Source of the DNA: Nitrospira sp. | GTDB taxonomy: Bacteria > Nitrospirota > Nitrospiria > Nitrospirales > Nitrospiraceae | Direction of reading: 5' to 3' | Length of the DNA stretch: 64,000 nt | Assembly: GCA_022226935.1 (NCBI GenBank) | Contig: CP092081.1 | Span: 4,030,770 to 4,094,769 of the forward strand | Part shown: positions 38,024 to 46,661 of the stretch, piece after piece | How positions within the stretch are numbered: position 1 is the first letter of the stretch | Layout of the letters: each line of letters starts with the position of its first letter | Translations under genes and position numbers: made by a program | The notes under the pieces: generated by a model | What the model was told of the DNA's origin: nothing | Database searches by the model: none | Seen by the model: only the letters and a program-made list of their open reading frames with translations

Positions 38024-39499
38024 ATGCCTACCACCGTTGAGCCGCCTCGGCAAGTTCGGCCCGTTCCTTCCGACATCAACGACTGGAGCAACACGGCGAT
38101 GAACGTCATCGCCAGCGCCTTGGGCATGGTGCCCGAAGTGGGCTCCCTGCTCAGCGGTCTGGTCTATATCTTATGGCCCAGCGATCAGGAGGACGTCTGG
38201 GATCAAATTAAAGATCAGGTGCAAGCGCTCGTCCAGCAAGATCTCACACAGCTGGTTGAAAATTTGGAAGCTCAAACGTTGCAAGGTCTCAAGGGCTCGA
38301 TCCAAGAGTACCAGGATGCGATCACGACCAAGGACCCGTCGAACATCTCGCAGAATTGGACCAGCGCGAAGCTCAATTTTGTTCAACAGCTGCCGCAGTT
38401 TCAGGCGCAGGGATACGAGGTGGCATTGCTTCCCTATTACGCCCAAGCGGTCAACTTGTATCTCGCGCTGCTCAGAGACGGCGTGCTGCATGGTAAAGAG
38501 TGGGGATGGACCGATGCCGATGTGGCCGTAGCCACGAACGAAATGAATCAGGCCATCGAGGATGTTTGCCAGTGGGTGGACACGACGTTTGGACAGGAAT
38601 ATGGTCAACGCACAAACAAATTTGGGGAAGCGCAAGATAGATATGTGGGATATTGCATCCAGGGTAACAATCCCATCAATTACGACTTAGGCGTTCACTA
38701 CAATGTCACGGCCTGGAATGCACAAAACGATTTCCTGACGTGGATGACGCTCCAGGTATTGGATTTCAGGTATATGTGGCCGTCGTTTTCCGGAGGTCCG
38801 GTGGAGGTGGTGTTGGGGCGCGAGATTTACAGCGCAGCCTGCGGCTCATCCGACTACGCCCCCATTCCAGTTCAGCCCTGGTGGGGCCAGGTGTGTCCGA
38901 CTCAGCCGCTCAGCCAGGTCGAGGTTTTTGCGGGAGATCGGATCGATGGCATCCTGCTGACCTATCCTGCCGGCGGAGGTCCGAACGGACAAGCTCAGGT
39001 CACCGTCGGTGCGCTCACGGGCGATACTCATGCAACGTTTGCTACGGCCGCCAATCCGCTGGTTGCCGTATCGGTGTCGTTCGGCGACGTTGTGGGCGCC
39101 CTACAATGCGATGCCTCTGACGGGACATTCACGGATGTTGGCAGGGACAATCCGCCCAGCAAGAGCACCTGGTATCTCCCGGCGCCCACGGGTGAGATCA
39201 TATCCAGCCTGTTCATCAACGGTACCGACCACTTTTACCAAAGCGCAAACCTCATCATTCTGGGGTATCAATATCAGCGCAAGGCAACCGCTGACCTGAC
39301 CGCCTTGAAGCAGCTGTACGTCGTCTCGCCGTCGCAGATCGATCTGACTCAATTGGCGGCGTGTTGCGTGACGAAACCCGCGCCGATCGAGACGCTCACC
39401 GAGGCGGCCAAGCGGGAGGGATGGGACGCCGAGCGGCAACGGTACCGCGCTGCGCGGAAGCCACGTGCATCCGCTGCAAAAGCTCCACGACGGTCTTAG
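38024..39499 (+). CDS. Cry delta-endotoxin-like pore-forming protein with beta-prism-like C-terminal region
   Basis: A 491-residue protein. AGGAGG precedes the ATG. Residues 25-272 resemble the N-terminal helical domain of Bacillus thuringiensis Cry toxins. GMVPEVGSLLSGLVYILW (34-51) matches the start of that domain. YEVALLPYYAQAVNLYLALLRD (131-152) matches conserved block 1, followed by HGKEWGW. LTWMTLQVLDFRYMWPSF (238-255) and REIYS match the end of the domain and the entry to domain II. Residues about 285-417 are beta-rich and jacalin-like (QVEVFAGDRIDGILLTYPAGGG), comparable to a lone Cry domain II. No domain III, crystallisation domain or signal peptide is seen. The C terminus is basic. 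A DUF2235 hydrolase gene follows in 26 bases. Toxicity is inference. Confidence 0.75.
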   Translation: MPTTVEPPRQVRPVPSDINDWSNTAMNVIASALGMVPEVGSLLSGLVYILWPSDQEDVWDQIKDQVQALVQQDLTQLVENLEAQTLQGLKGSIQEYQDAITTKDPSNISQNWTSAKLNFVQQLPQFQAQGYEVALLPYYAQAVNLYLALLRDGVLHGKEWGWTDADVAVATNEMNQAIEDVCQWVDTTFGQEYGQRTNKFGEAQDRYVGYCIQGNNPINYDLGVHYNVTAWNAQNDFLTWMTLQVLDFRYMWPSFSGGPVEVVLGREIYSAACGSSDYAPIPVQPWWGQVCPTQPLSQVEVFAGDRIDGILLTYPAGGGPNGQAQVTVGALTGDTHATFATAANPLVAVSVSFGDVVGALQCDASDGTFTDVGRDNPPSKSTWYLPAPTGEIISSLFINGTDHFYQSANLIILGYQYQRKATADLTALKQLYVVSPSQIDLTQLAACCVTKPAPIETLTEAAKREGWDAERQRYRAARKPRASAAKAPRRS

Positions 39500-39525
39500 G
39501 GTGAGAGGCAAAGAGAGGTGAGTCG

Positions 39526-40581
39526 ATGCCGAAGAACATCGTCGTCTGTACCGACGGCACGTGGAATCATCCTGCAGTGGCCGACCTGGCATCGCAGAAC
39601 TTCACGCCGGCGGACACGAACGTGTATAAGCTCTTCGTGTTGTTGGCCGGCGAGGCGCAGACACGATCGCCCACCTCTCAGGTCAAGCAGATTACGGGGC
39701 AGGTCGCGTTCTATGACGACGGGGTGGGCGCGGACGGCATCTGGGGGGTACGGGTGGCCGAAGGCGCGACTGGCGCTGGGCTCGAGCTCAAACTGCAGGA
39801 CGGTTACAAATTCATCAGCGAGCAGTATGAGCTCGGAGACCGGCTCTATCTCTTTGGATTCAGCCGAGGTGCCTTCACTGCCCGCAGTCTCGGAGGGATG
39901 TTGACCCGCTGCGGGGTGCCGTCCCGGATCAGCCAAAACGATATCTTTGCCAGTCACGCGTTCGATGTATACCGCCGCAACGAACCGACCGTGACGGCGC
40001 AGTATCGGACAGACTATCAATGCCGGGATGTGACGATCGAGATCATCGGCGTGTGGGATACCGTCGGTGCGCTTGGGATTCCGATCGGCCTCTTCAGTCC
40101 TCTCGACCACCTGTTATTCCGATTCCACGACACGTCATTGCATCCAAACGTGCGATTCGGCTATCACGCGCTGGCGATCGACGAAAAACGGGAAAGCTTC
40201 GCGCCTACCTTATGGGACGCGCGCGAGGGGATCGAGCAGGTGTGGTTCGCCGGTGTCCATGGGGACATCGGCGGGGGATACAACGAGACCGGGCTCTCCG
40301 ATCTCGCGCTCGCCTGGATGCTGAAGAGCGTGCAATCTCACGGTATCCTGTTCGGCGATCGCGCATTTCATGAAAATGGCGTGCCGAATATAACCGGTGA
40401 TCCTCTTATGACGCCCATGCACGACTCCTACAAACCGCCTTTTGTCACTGCACGCCCAGCGGTTCGTGCCATCCCTCCATCGGCCGCGATCCATATCAGC
40501 GTCCAGCAACGTTGGGACGAGGCCCAGCCGCCATATCGTCCGAGCAACCTTCCCGCGGAGCCACGAAAATATGTGGAATGA
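39526..40581 (+). CDS. DUF2235 alpha/beta-hydrolase (Tle1-like putative phospholipase)
   Basis: A 351-residue protein of the DUF2235 family, which includes Tle1-type lipase effectors of type VI secretion. Motifs: CTDGTWN (8-14), the nucleophile elbow GFSRGAFTAR with Ser near 113, GVWDTVGALGIP with Asp near 178, and FAGVHGDIGGGY with His near 245, giving a plausible Ser-Asp-His triad. There is no signal peptide. AGAGAGGTGA precedes the ATG, and the gap to the Cry-like gene is 26 bases, so the two are likely co-transcribed. No VgrG, Hcp or immunity gene is adjacent. Lipase activity is inferred from family. Confidence 0.88.
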   Translation: MPKNIVVCTDGTWNHPAVADLASQNFTPADTNVYKLFVLLAGEAQTRSPTSQVKQITGQVAFYDDGVGADGIWGVRVAEGATGAGLELKLQDGYKFISEQYELGDRLYLFGFSRGAFTARSLGGMLTRCGVPSRISQNDIFASHAFDVYRRNEPTVTAQYRTDYQCRDVTIEIIGVWDTVGALGIPIGLFSPLDHLLFRFHDTSLHPNVRFGYHALAIDEKRESFAPTLWDAREGIEQVWFAGVHGDIGGGYNETGLSDLALAWMLKSVQSHGILFGDRAFHENGVPNITGDPLMTPMHDSYKPPFVTARPAVRAIPPSAAIHISVQQRWDEAQPPYRPSNLPAEPRKYVE

Positions 40582-40603
40582 GAAGGAGCCCGAATAGGGG
40601 AGG

Positions 40604-41548
40604 TCAGCGCGGCGTTGCAGTCTTGGCCTTCGCCATCATCTTGCAATAGGAGCAAGTGCCGGCGGTGGTGGGTTGGCCGCAAGACTCGCATGGAGCGAGA
40701 GTGCGTTGATCCTTTTCGGCCATGGACTCGCCGGCGGGCTCAGGCCTGGTTTGCTTTTCGAGAAAGCCCCAATAGAACCGTTGTTTCGTGCCCGGTGATT
40801 CCGTTTCCAGCCGGTTGAGCACGTCCTTGTAGAGAATCATCTTCGAGCCCTTGGCCATAGGGCATTCTTCGACGATATAGTCGATGCGATTGACGACGGC
40901 ATAAGCGGCGATTTCCCGTTCGGACAGCCGGCAGAGAGGCTTGACCTTCTTGGCAAATCCTTCCACCGATGCGGGCAGAGTCGGGCTCTGCTTATCCAGA
41001 TAGTCGTTCTGCCAGTGCAAGACATTGCCCAACAGGCGCGCTGCTTCGTCGTCGAGATTATGGCCGGTGGCCATGACGTCATACTCCTGTTCGACTGCCG
41101 CGCGATTGAATTGATAGCGCTTGATCGTCCCGCAGGTGGAGCAGGTCGGACGGTGAAGAATGGTCGCCAGTTCACGAATGCCGGCCCCGGCTTCCTGTTC
41201 GACGACATGCACCAGCAATTTCGCGCCATGGGAGGCGGCTATCGTATCGGCATAGTGCCGCACTTTTCGGTGGGATTCTTCTGAGTAGGCGCCAATGCCG
41301 AGGTTCACATACAGTGCGTCGGCGCGATAGCCGAGCGTGAGCAGGATATGCCAGAGGGCCAGACTGTCTTTGCCGCCGGAGACCGCGACGAGAATCCGGT
41401 CTTCGGGCGTAAACATCGTGAACGCCTTGATGGCTCGCGCCACCTGTTCGTGGACAAAGGTCGTAAAGCAGGCCTTGCAAAAGGCGGCATTGTGCCGCGG
41501 CAATCCGATCACCGCGCGTGTACTGGTCGGACACTTCGTGCAATTCAT
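40604..41548 (-). CDS. tRNA thiolation ATPase (TtuA/TtcA/Ncs6 family)
   Basis: A 314-residue PP-loop ATPase that adenylates a tRNA base before sulfur insertion. The PP-loop SGGKDSLALWHIL is near residues 57-69. CSTCGTIKR supplies cluster or catalytic Cys and ATGHNLDDEAARLLGN is a family block. An N-terminal zinc finger (MNCTKC ... FCKAC) and a C-terminal one (CESCG ... CSYC) are both present, the architecture of TtuA-type enzymes that make 2-thio-5-methyluridine at position 54. TtcA lacks these fingers. The next gene on this strand encodes a small ubiquitin-like protein, the expected sulfur donor. Confidence 0.9.
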   Translation of the reverse strand: MNCTKCPTSTRAVIGLPRHNAAFCKACFTTFVHEQVARAIKAFTMFTPEDRILVAVSGGKDSLALWHILLTLGYRADALYVNLGIGAYSEESHRKVRHYADTIAASHGAKLLVHVVEQEAGAGIRELATILHRPTCSTCGTIKRYQFNRAAVEQEYDVMATGHNLDDEAARLLGNVLHWQNDYLDKQSPTLPASVEGFAKKVKPLCRLSEREIAAYAVVNRIDYIVEECPMAKGSKMILYKDVLNRLETESPGTKQRFYWGFLEKQTRPEPAGESMAEKDQRTLAPCESCGQPTTAGTCSYCKMMAKAKTATPR

Positions 41549-41586
41549 GGTTTCCCAAAGCGATCGGCATTCAGGTGTCAGGTTTC

Positions 41587-41666
41587 AGCCGTCAGCGCTC
41601 AGCGACAGAAGCGATCAAGTGGCATCGCTCCCTTGGCTAAGGCCTGATTGCCGACCACTGACGGCT
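41587..41666. repeat. Inverted repeat in the TtuA-TtuB gap
   Basis: AGCCGTCAG (41587-41595) is exactly complementary to CTGACGGCT (41658-41666). The left flank is a run of TCAG-like units (TGTCAGGTTTCAG, GTCAGCGCTCAG). It fills most of the gap between the two genes and overlaps the very end of the small carrier gene. It may be a decayed palindromic repeat; function unknown. Confidence 0.45.
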
Positions 41667-41862
41667 ATGCTCCTCCCGAGATCACCGGCCGGATTTCAAT
41701 CTGGTCGGCATCGGCAAGTATTTCATCTTCCGTGACGAGTTCATCGCCCCGGATGACCAGATGCGCTTCCATGATCAAATTGAGCTCGCGCAGCAGTTCC
41801 TTGGTGCGCTTGGGTCCTTTGATCTCGACTTGTCTGTGAGGGTGACTCAACTGAACGCGCAT
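41665..41862 (-). CDS. MoaD/ThiS-like sulfur carrier (TtuB-like)
   Basis: A 65-residue beta-grasp-like protein starting MRVQLSHPHRQVEIKGPKRTKELLRELNL and ending IRPVISGGA. The pattern (short strand, GPKRTKELLRELNL helix, HLVIRGDELVTEDEIL, ADADQIEIRPVISGG) matches MoaD/ThiS/TtuB carriers whose C-terminal Gly-Gly is thiocarboxylated. A single Ala follows the Gly-Gly, so proteolytic trimming would be needed. ATG 41862 is chosen; the frame runs back to 41952 with a Pro/Ala-rich, unlikely extension. It is upstream of the TtuA-like gene on the same strand and most likely supplies sulfur to it. Confidence 0.8.
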   Translation of the reverse strand: MRVQLSHPHRQVEIKGPKRTKELLRELNLIMEAHLVIRGDELVTEDEILADADQIEIRPVISGGA

Positions 41863-41991
41863 GCGCGATGATACGGCTGATGCGCGCGGGATTGCAATCG
41901 GGTCATGAGCCTTCGGGACTTTGTCGGGAGCAGGAGCCGTTTGGTCGGGCAACGCCGTCGATGGATGGGCTGGATGCTGACCGTTCGACGC

Positions 41992-43107
41992 CTACCTGAC
42001 AAGGCTGTGGAACCAGCCATAGAGACTGGAGTGAGCGATGGCCTCTTCGACGACTTCGTGTCCCAGCGAGTTCCAGTGGTTGTCGGTCGCAAATTCCAAG
42101 GGGCGGTGATGTTGAGAAAAATGTTCGGCGAATCGGGGTTGCAGGTCGAGGACTTCAAATCCCCCTTGGCGAGCGTGTGTCATAAAATACTGCCGCATGA
42201 TATCGAAATAAGATCCGGCGGCGAGCTGCCACGTCACGGCGTTGTAGATATGCGGGCGCATGCCGTCCACGGCGAAGAGAATCCGGTCTGGCGGGAGACC
42301 GGCTGCTTCAGTCACGCGAGTGAGGAACGTGTCGACCGCTCGTTGGGCGTCTGCAATTCGAAGGGGGTTGGCCTGGGCGCCGGTATTCCCGACGAATGCG
42401 AGTGTATTGGATGGCCGGCCGAACGGGAGGTGTTGCCACTTGAGGACAACGTTCAGCAAGTCCGTATTCAGCGTGACATAGCGCACCAGCGCGGACGCGC
42501 GAATGATGCGGCGCCAGAGGGAGGGATGATAGTCGATCCGTCGCAGCGCCAGGGGCCCCTGCCCATCTTCCGCAAAATACGAGTGCCCCGGTTCATTTTT
42601 GTATTTCACCAAACTCTCGTCGAAATCGTTGCCGATGATGAGGAAGATCATCGCCTGGGGATGAAACGTCTTCGCCGCATAATCCGCATAGGCCAGGTAG
42701 TTGCTGAGGGCTGAGCTGGAGGTGCCGAACGAATAGATGCGTTCGGCCGGGGTGGAGCGGGCCGAGAGTCGTCCGGCGACACTGTCGCGAAACGGTACCA
42801 TCAACGCTTCGACGTAACTGTCGCCGATCAGGGCCAGAAGCGGGGACGGCTGGCCGGGCAGATAGTCTTGGTCGTTCACGAAGCCCAGATTGTTGGTGCG
42901 GACGGTATTGACGATGGCAAAGTTCCAGTCGGCAGACCAGACAAACGTCCGATCCGGTTCGAGGGAGCGGACCGGATGATCCTGATCGACGGCCTGAGGG
43001 CGCGCGCCTTCATTGACCGGCAGGAACCGCAGCGCCAGTTCCATGGTGAATAGCGCCGCCAGAATCCCGAGGCCGATGCTGATGAGGGGAAAACCGGCCC
43101 GTCTCAT
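41992..43107 (-). CDS. Membrane-anchored SGNH/GDSL hydrolase-like protein
   Basis: A 371-residue protein with one N-terminal membrane segment (LISIGLGILAALFTMELALRFL), probably exposing the rest to the periplasm. Block I of SGNH hydrolases is LALIGDSYVEALMVPF (Ser nucleophile), block III-like IIGNDFDESL contains Gly-Asn, and block V is ATDNHWNSLGHEVV (Asp-x-x-His). These would form the catalytic set. Relatives of similar layout act as O-acetyl esterases or transferases on polysaccharides. The gene lies about 130 bases upstream of the sulfur-carrier gene. Substrate unknown. Confidence 0.8.
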   Translation of the reverse strand: MRRAGFPLISIGLGILAALFTMELALRFLPVNEGARPQAVDQDHPVRSLEPDRTFVWSADWNFAIVNTVRTNNLGFVNDQDYLPGQPSPLLALIGDSYVEALMVPFRDSVAGRLSARSTPAERIYSFGTSSSALSNYLAYADYAAKTFHPQAMIFLIIGNDFDESLVKYKNEPGHSYFAEDGQGPLALRRIDYHPSLWRRIIRASALVRYVTLNTDLLNVVLKWQHLPFGRPSNTLAFVGNTGAQANPLRIADAQRAVDTFLTRVTEAAGLPPDRILFAVDGMRPHIYNAVTWQLAAGSYFDIMRQYFMTHARQGGFEVLDLQPRFAEHFSQHHRPLEFATDNHWNSLGHEVVEEAIAHSSLYGWFHSLVR

Positions 43108-43202
43108 GCCGGATGGGCGCCAAGCTGGACGTACAGAGGCGAACCCTCTTTAATGTCCCCTGTGGAGGGAGAGCATGGTGGTATCGATGCGGGCGGTTTC
43201 AA

Positions 43203-44204
43203 TTACAGAACGGCGTCCCTGAGGCATTTGGCCGCTTCTTCCGGCGCGACCGGGTTGATGTAAAATCCCGTGCCCCATTCGAATCCCGCCACTTGCGTGA
43301 GTTTGGGGATGATCTCGATGTGCCAGTGATAGAAATCTCCTGTTTTTTCATGCAGCGGCGAGCTGTGGAGGATGAAGTTATATGCCGGCCGGGCCAGCAC
43401 CGCATCCATGCGCCGGAGTGCTTCGCCGAGCATGGGCGCCAAAAATTCGAATTGGGTTCGCTGACATTCCTCGAAGTAGCCGGCATGGCGTTTCGGGAGA
43501 ATCCACATTTCAAACGGAAATCTCGGGGCATAGGGCGTGAGGCAGAGGAATTCAGGATTCTCCAGGACCACACGCGTCCCCTCCGAGGATTCTTGCCGCA
43601 GGATATCGCAGTAAATGCACCGTTCTTTCTGTTGGAAGTGTTGTTTGCAGCCATCGATCTCTTCGAGCACGCTGGTCGGCACGACGGGCAAGGCGATCAA
43701 CTGAGAATGGCTGTGTTCCAATGTGGCGCCTGCTGCGGCCCCATGGTTTTTGAAAATCAGGATGTATCGCAGCCGAAGGTCTTTCTTCAGGTCGAGTATC
43801 CGGTCGCGATAGGCCCAGAGCACATCTTCCACCCGTTTCGCCGGGAGGTCGCCGAGGCTTTCTTTATGAGCCGGGGTTTCAATGATGACTTCATGGGCGC
43901 CGATTCCGTTCATGCGGTCATACAAGCCGAGGCCTTCCCGGCCCATGTCTCCTTCGACCTGCAGGGCGGGAAACTTATTAGGAATGACTCGTACGGTCCA
44001 GTTCGGACCGTCCGGCTCAGAGGCATGGGGCCGATAGGCAAGGATCTCTCTCGGCGTGAGCCGTTCCTGGCCCGGACAAAACGGACAGAGGCCTGCTGAG
44101 GGAAGCGGCGCAGACGGCATATGCACATCCTGTGGGCGCCCGCTCCGTTCGGTCGAAATAATCACCCAGCGGCCGACGATCGGGTCTCTTCTCAATTCGG
44201 GCAT
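43203..44204 (-). CDS. galT: Galactose-1-phosphate uridylyltransferase
   Basis: A 333-residue HIT-superfamily enzyme that exchanges UMP between UDP-glucose and galactose-1-phosphate. The N terminus MPELRRDPIVGRWVIIST is typical, CPFC (40-43) is a zinc ligand pair, FKNHGAAAGATLEHSHSQLI contains the active-site HxHxQ with the uridylylated His near 166, and a second WILPKRH and FYHWHIEIIPKL complete the family. HSHSQ replaces the classical HPHPQ, as in many bacterial relatives. It lies next to the GH57 gene, pointing to glycan or glycogen metabolism. In some bacteria relatives act on other sugar phosphates. Confidence 0.93.
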   Translation of the reverse strand: MPELRRDPIVGRWVIISTERSGRPQDVHMPSAPLPSAGLCPFCPGQERLTPREILAYRPHASEPDGPNWTVRVIPNKFPALQVEGDMGREGLGLYDRMNGIGAHEVIIETPAHKESLGDLPAKRVEDVLWAYRDRILDLKKDLRLRYILIFKNHGAAAGATLEHSHSQLIALPVVPTSVLEEIDGCKQHFQQKERCIYCDILRQESSEGTRVVLENPEFLCLTPYAPRFPFEMWILPKRHAGYFEECQRTQFEFLAPMLGEALRRMDAVLARPAYNFILHSSPLHEKTGDFYHWHIEIIPKLTQVAGFEWGTGFYINPVAPEEAAKCLRDAVL

Positions 44205-44306
44205 CTCAACTCCTGTCGTTCACATCACGTGTGCGTCATGCGCATTGTTCAAAGGGGAAGTCGATACCGACTGATTCCGTGAACCGCCCGCCGCGCACCG
44301 TCTCGT

Positions 44307-46511
44307 TTACACTCGCCACATCGTCGCTTCAAAGTCGTCGCCCGGCCGAGTAAAAGTGGCCGGGCTGTGATGAGGATATCGCGCGATTTCCATTCCGTGC
44401 TCCGACACCGTGAGGGTCAGCCGCATTTCTGCGCCGACCTCGATTTCCAGGTCTTTGAATGGAATGCTCAATTCGAGAATCTTTTGCCGGCAGATCGTGC
44501 TGTAGGAGCCCCTGTCGCGATACGTGCCGGATTCATCCGCCCGCGCGAGCTGAAAACGATCGGCCGCTCCCGGCGTCAAGGCAAAGGACAGTCTGTGTTG
44601 TTGAATGCCCGAGCCGATGTACAGGTCGGCCGTGCATTGTTCCTGGCGGCTTTCGGACCGCTCATCGAGATCGAGCCGCAGGTACAGTTGCTGGCGATCA
44701 AACCCGAAGAAGATCGCTGTGAAGAGTCCTTCGGATTTCCACATCGCTCCCAGCGGCGGCGTCGGATTGATGGTGCCGGCACCGCGCCATTCGAAAAAGT
44801 TCGACGCCAGACCGTCTAGCGTGGGGGTGATCAGCGCCAGCGGCAGGTGCACCAGATCGAGGCCTTGCGGCGTGCGCGCTTCGACCAGCGGTTGATTCAA
44901 AATCTCGGGCGGCGTCATCCCGGCATAGGTCCAGACATTGCGCAGGTGCGCGCGAAACAGCCTGTCGAATTCCTGCTTGTAGTCGGTATCGAAATCATCG
45001 CCATACCACCAGAACCAATCGCTGCCTTCGGCGGCGTACAATTCGTCCCAGGCGGCGCGCGCCTTGTCTGGCTCCAACGACGGCGACAGTTCCACGAGAC
45101 GTGCCCGCGTGTGTTGCAAAAGATCCCAACCGCGATTGTCTTCCTGGTGGCCGATCCAGATTTTGAAGTCCTGGTTGATCCAGGAGCCCGAGTGCAGCTG
45201 CTCGAGTCGCTGAGTCGGCGGAACAGCTTTCATGGCGTCACTGACGGTGTTCACGTTCACGCGAATGCCATGGCCCAATTGGAGGCCGTCTCGTTCGAAG
45301 GCGCGAAAGAGCAGGGAGAGAAAGCGTTCGCCGCCGTCGTGGTAATGCTCCCAGGGATTTTCTCCGTCGAGAATCACGGCGATGATTCCATTGTCCAACC
45401 GGATGTCATAGGCGAGGCTGCGGACCCGCCGGAGCACGTCGTCCGCCGCGGCTTCCGGAGTGGTTTTATGGTAGACGAACCCGAATGCGTCGGAAATGTC
45501 CCGGTCACGGAACACCATGGAGAGCGGATGCGTGTCCGTGCCGACCGCATAGGGTTGATAGAGATGATAGTGGCGGTTCCAGCCTTGTCCGGCCATCTGC
45601 AAGGAGCGGTAGAGGATGCCTTCATCCGTTGCCAGCCAGCGGATCCCGGCCTGTGCCACCATCGGTAACAGCTCCGGACAGACCGAACCCTCAGACGGCC
45701 AAAGCCCTGCCGGAGCGCGTCCGAACGTGCGCGTATGGTACTCGACTGCACGCCTGACTTGTGTTTCGGCATCGGCCGGCGCATGAAACCTGGCCGGAAG
45801 CGGCAGGTCCGGCCTGGCGCGCCGCGTGAATTCCGAATCAATGATCAGGGGAAGGATCGGGTGGAAGAACGGGGTGGTGGTGAGTTCGATCTGTCCGCGA
45901 TCCTGGAGCGCCTTATACATGGGCACGATCTGCCGGATAGCTGTTTGTTGCAAGGCCAGCACTTCCTGCTTGTCCTCTTCGGTAAACCCACGATTCTTTG
46001 CGCGCAGCTCCGCCAGGCGGGGGAATCGTTGCAGGCTGCCGTATCCGAACCAGGCGAGATTGTGCCAGACCTGCAGGTCCAGGAGCTCCTGCGCTGAAAA
46101 CTGCCGTGCCAGCCGTTCCAAATCTTGTCCTTGCACATCGATGCCGCGTTTGACCAGCAGCTCCTGATAGCGAGGAAACGGTCGCACCATCGTGGCCCAG
46201 TTGGCCGAAAAGAAATGGCGGATGAGGAAGGCTTTTTCCGTCGGCGTGAGGTCCGTCGCCGGACGTTGTGCATGTTCGAGGAACAGGTCGCGGACGCGTC
46301 CTGCAGAACATTCCTCGAGTTGTAGCAATAGGGACGGCGTAAAGTTGAAGGTCGAACGGGCCTCAGGAAATTGTTCGAGCAGGAAGGCCATATCGTAATA
46401 GGCCTTCGTGGCATGTAAGCGGACCCAGGGCATACTCGCGGACCCGGTGAGTGGGTCCGTGTAATACGGCTGGTGCATATGCCAGAGAAAACAGAGCTGT
46501 ATGGTTTTCAT
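44307..46511 (-). CDS. Glycoside hydrolase family 57 protein
   Basis: A 734-residue GH57 enzyme acting on alpha-glucans (amylase, amylopullulanase or branching/transferase activity). The N-terminal WHMHQPYYTDPLTGSASMPWVRLHATKAYYDMA is the first conserved GH57 region, GLWPSEGSVCPELLPMVAQAGIRWLATDEG contains the catalytic Glu, and VILDGENPWEHYHDGGERFL contains the acid/base Asp. The last 200 residues form a beta-rich extra domain (LYLRLDLDE, SFALTPGAADRFQLA). There is no signal peptide, so it is probably cytoplasmic. It lies about 100 bases upstream of galT, and the two are likely co-transcribed. Confidence 0.92.
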   Translation of the reverse strand: MKTIQLCFLWHMHQPYYTDPLTGSASMPWVRLHATKAYYDMAFLLEQFPEARSTFNFTPSLLLQLEECSAGRVRDLFLEHAQRPATDLTPTEKAFLIRHFFSANWATMVRPFPRYQELLVKRGIDVQGQDLERLARQFSAQELLDLQVWHNLAWFGYGSLQRFPRLAELRAKNRGFTEEDKQEVLALQQTAIRQIVPMYKALQDRGQIELTTTPFFHPILPLIIDSEFTRRARPDLPLPARFHAPADAETQVRRAVEYHTRTFGRAPAGLWPSEGSVCPELLPMVAQAGIRWLATDEGILYRSLQMAGQGWNRHYHLYQPYAVGTDTHPLSMVFRDRDISDAFGFVYHKTTPEAAADDVLRRVRSLAYDIRLDNGIIAVILDGENPWEHYHDGGERFLSLLFRAFERDGLQLGHGIRVNVNTVSDAMKAVPPTQRLEQLHSGSWINQDFKIWIGHQEDNRGWDLLQHTRARLVELSPSLEPDKARAAWDELYAAEGSDWFWWYGDDFDTDYKQEFDRLFRAHLRNVWTYAGMTPPEILNQPLVEARTPQGLDLVHLPLALITPTLDGLASNFFEWRGAGTINPTPPLGAMWKSEGLFTAIFFGFDRQQLYLRLDLDERSESRQEQCTADLYIGSGIQQHRLSFALTPGAADRFQLARADESGTYRDRGSYSTICRQKILELSIPFKDLEIEVGAEMRLTLTVSEHGMEIARYPHHSPATFTRPGDDFEATMWRV

Positions 46512-46661
46512 CGGGAAGTTTCTTGCAGACTCACGGGCAGTATGTCATAGGGGTATGAGCGTTGCAATGAAACGGCCGGATTGATCACGCACGATCGCTT
46601 CTTGCGACAGCGCGTTGGCCATAGTCGCGGCATAAGTGGGTGAAGCGAGGCATTCACGCCG

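Noticed and set aside
37477..38040. Plus-strand frame overlapping ada and the toxin-like gene start
   Set aside because: It is antisense to the coding ada gene for much of its length and runs into the start of the toxin gene; a shadow of codon bias.
39526..40581. Type VI secretion cluster
   Set aside because: The DUF2235 domain alone suggests it, but no vgrG, hcp, tss or PAAR gene is present in the window.
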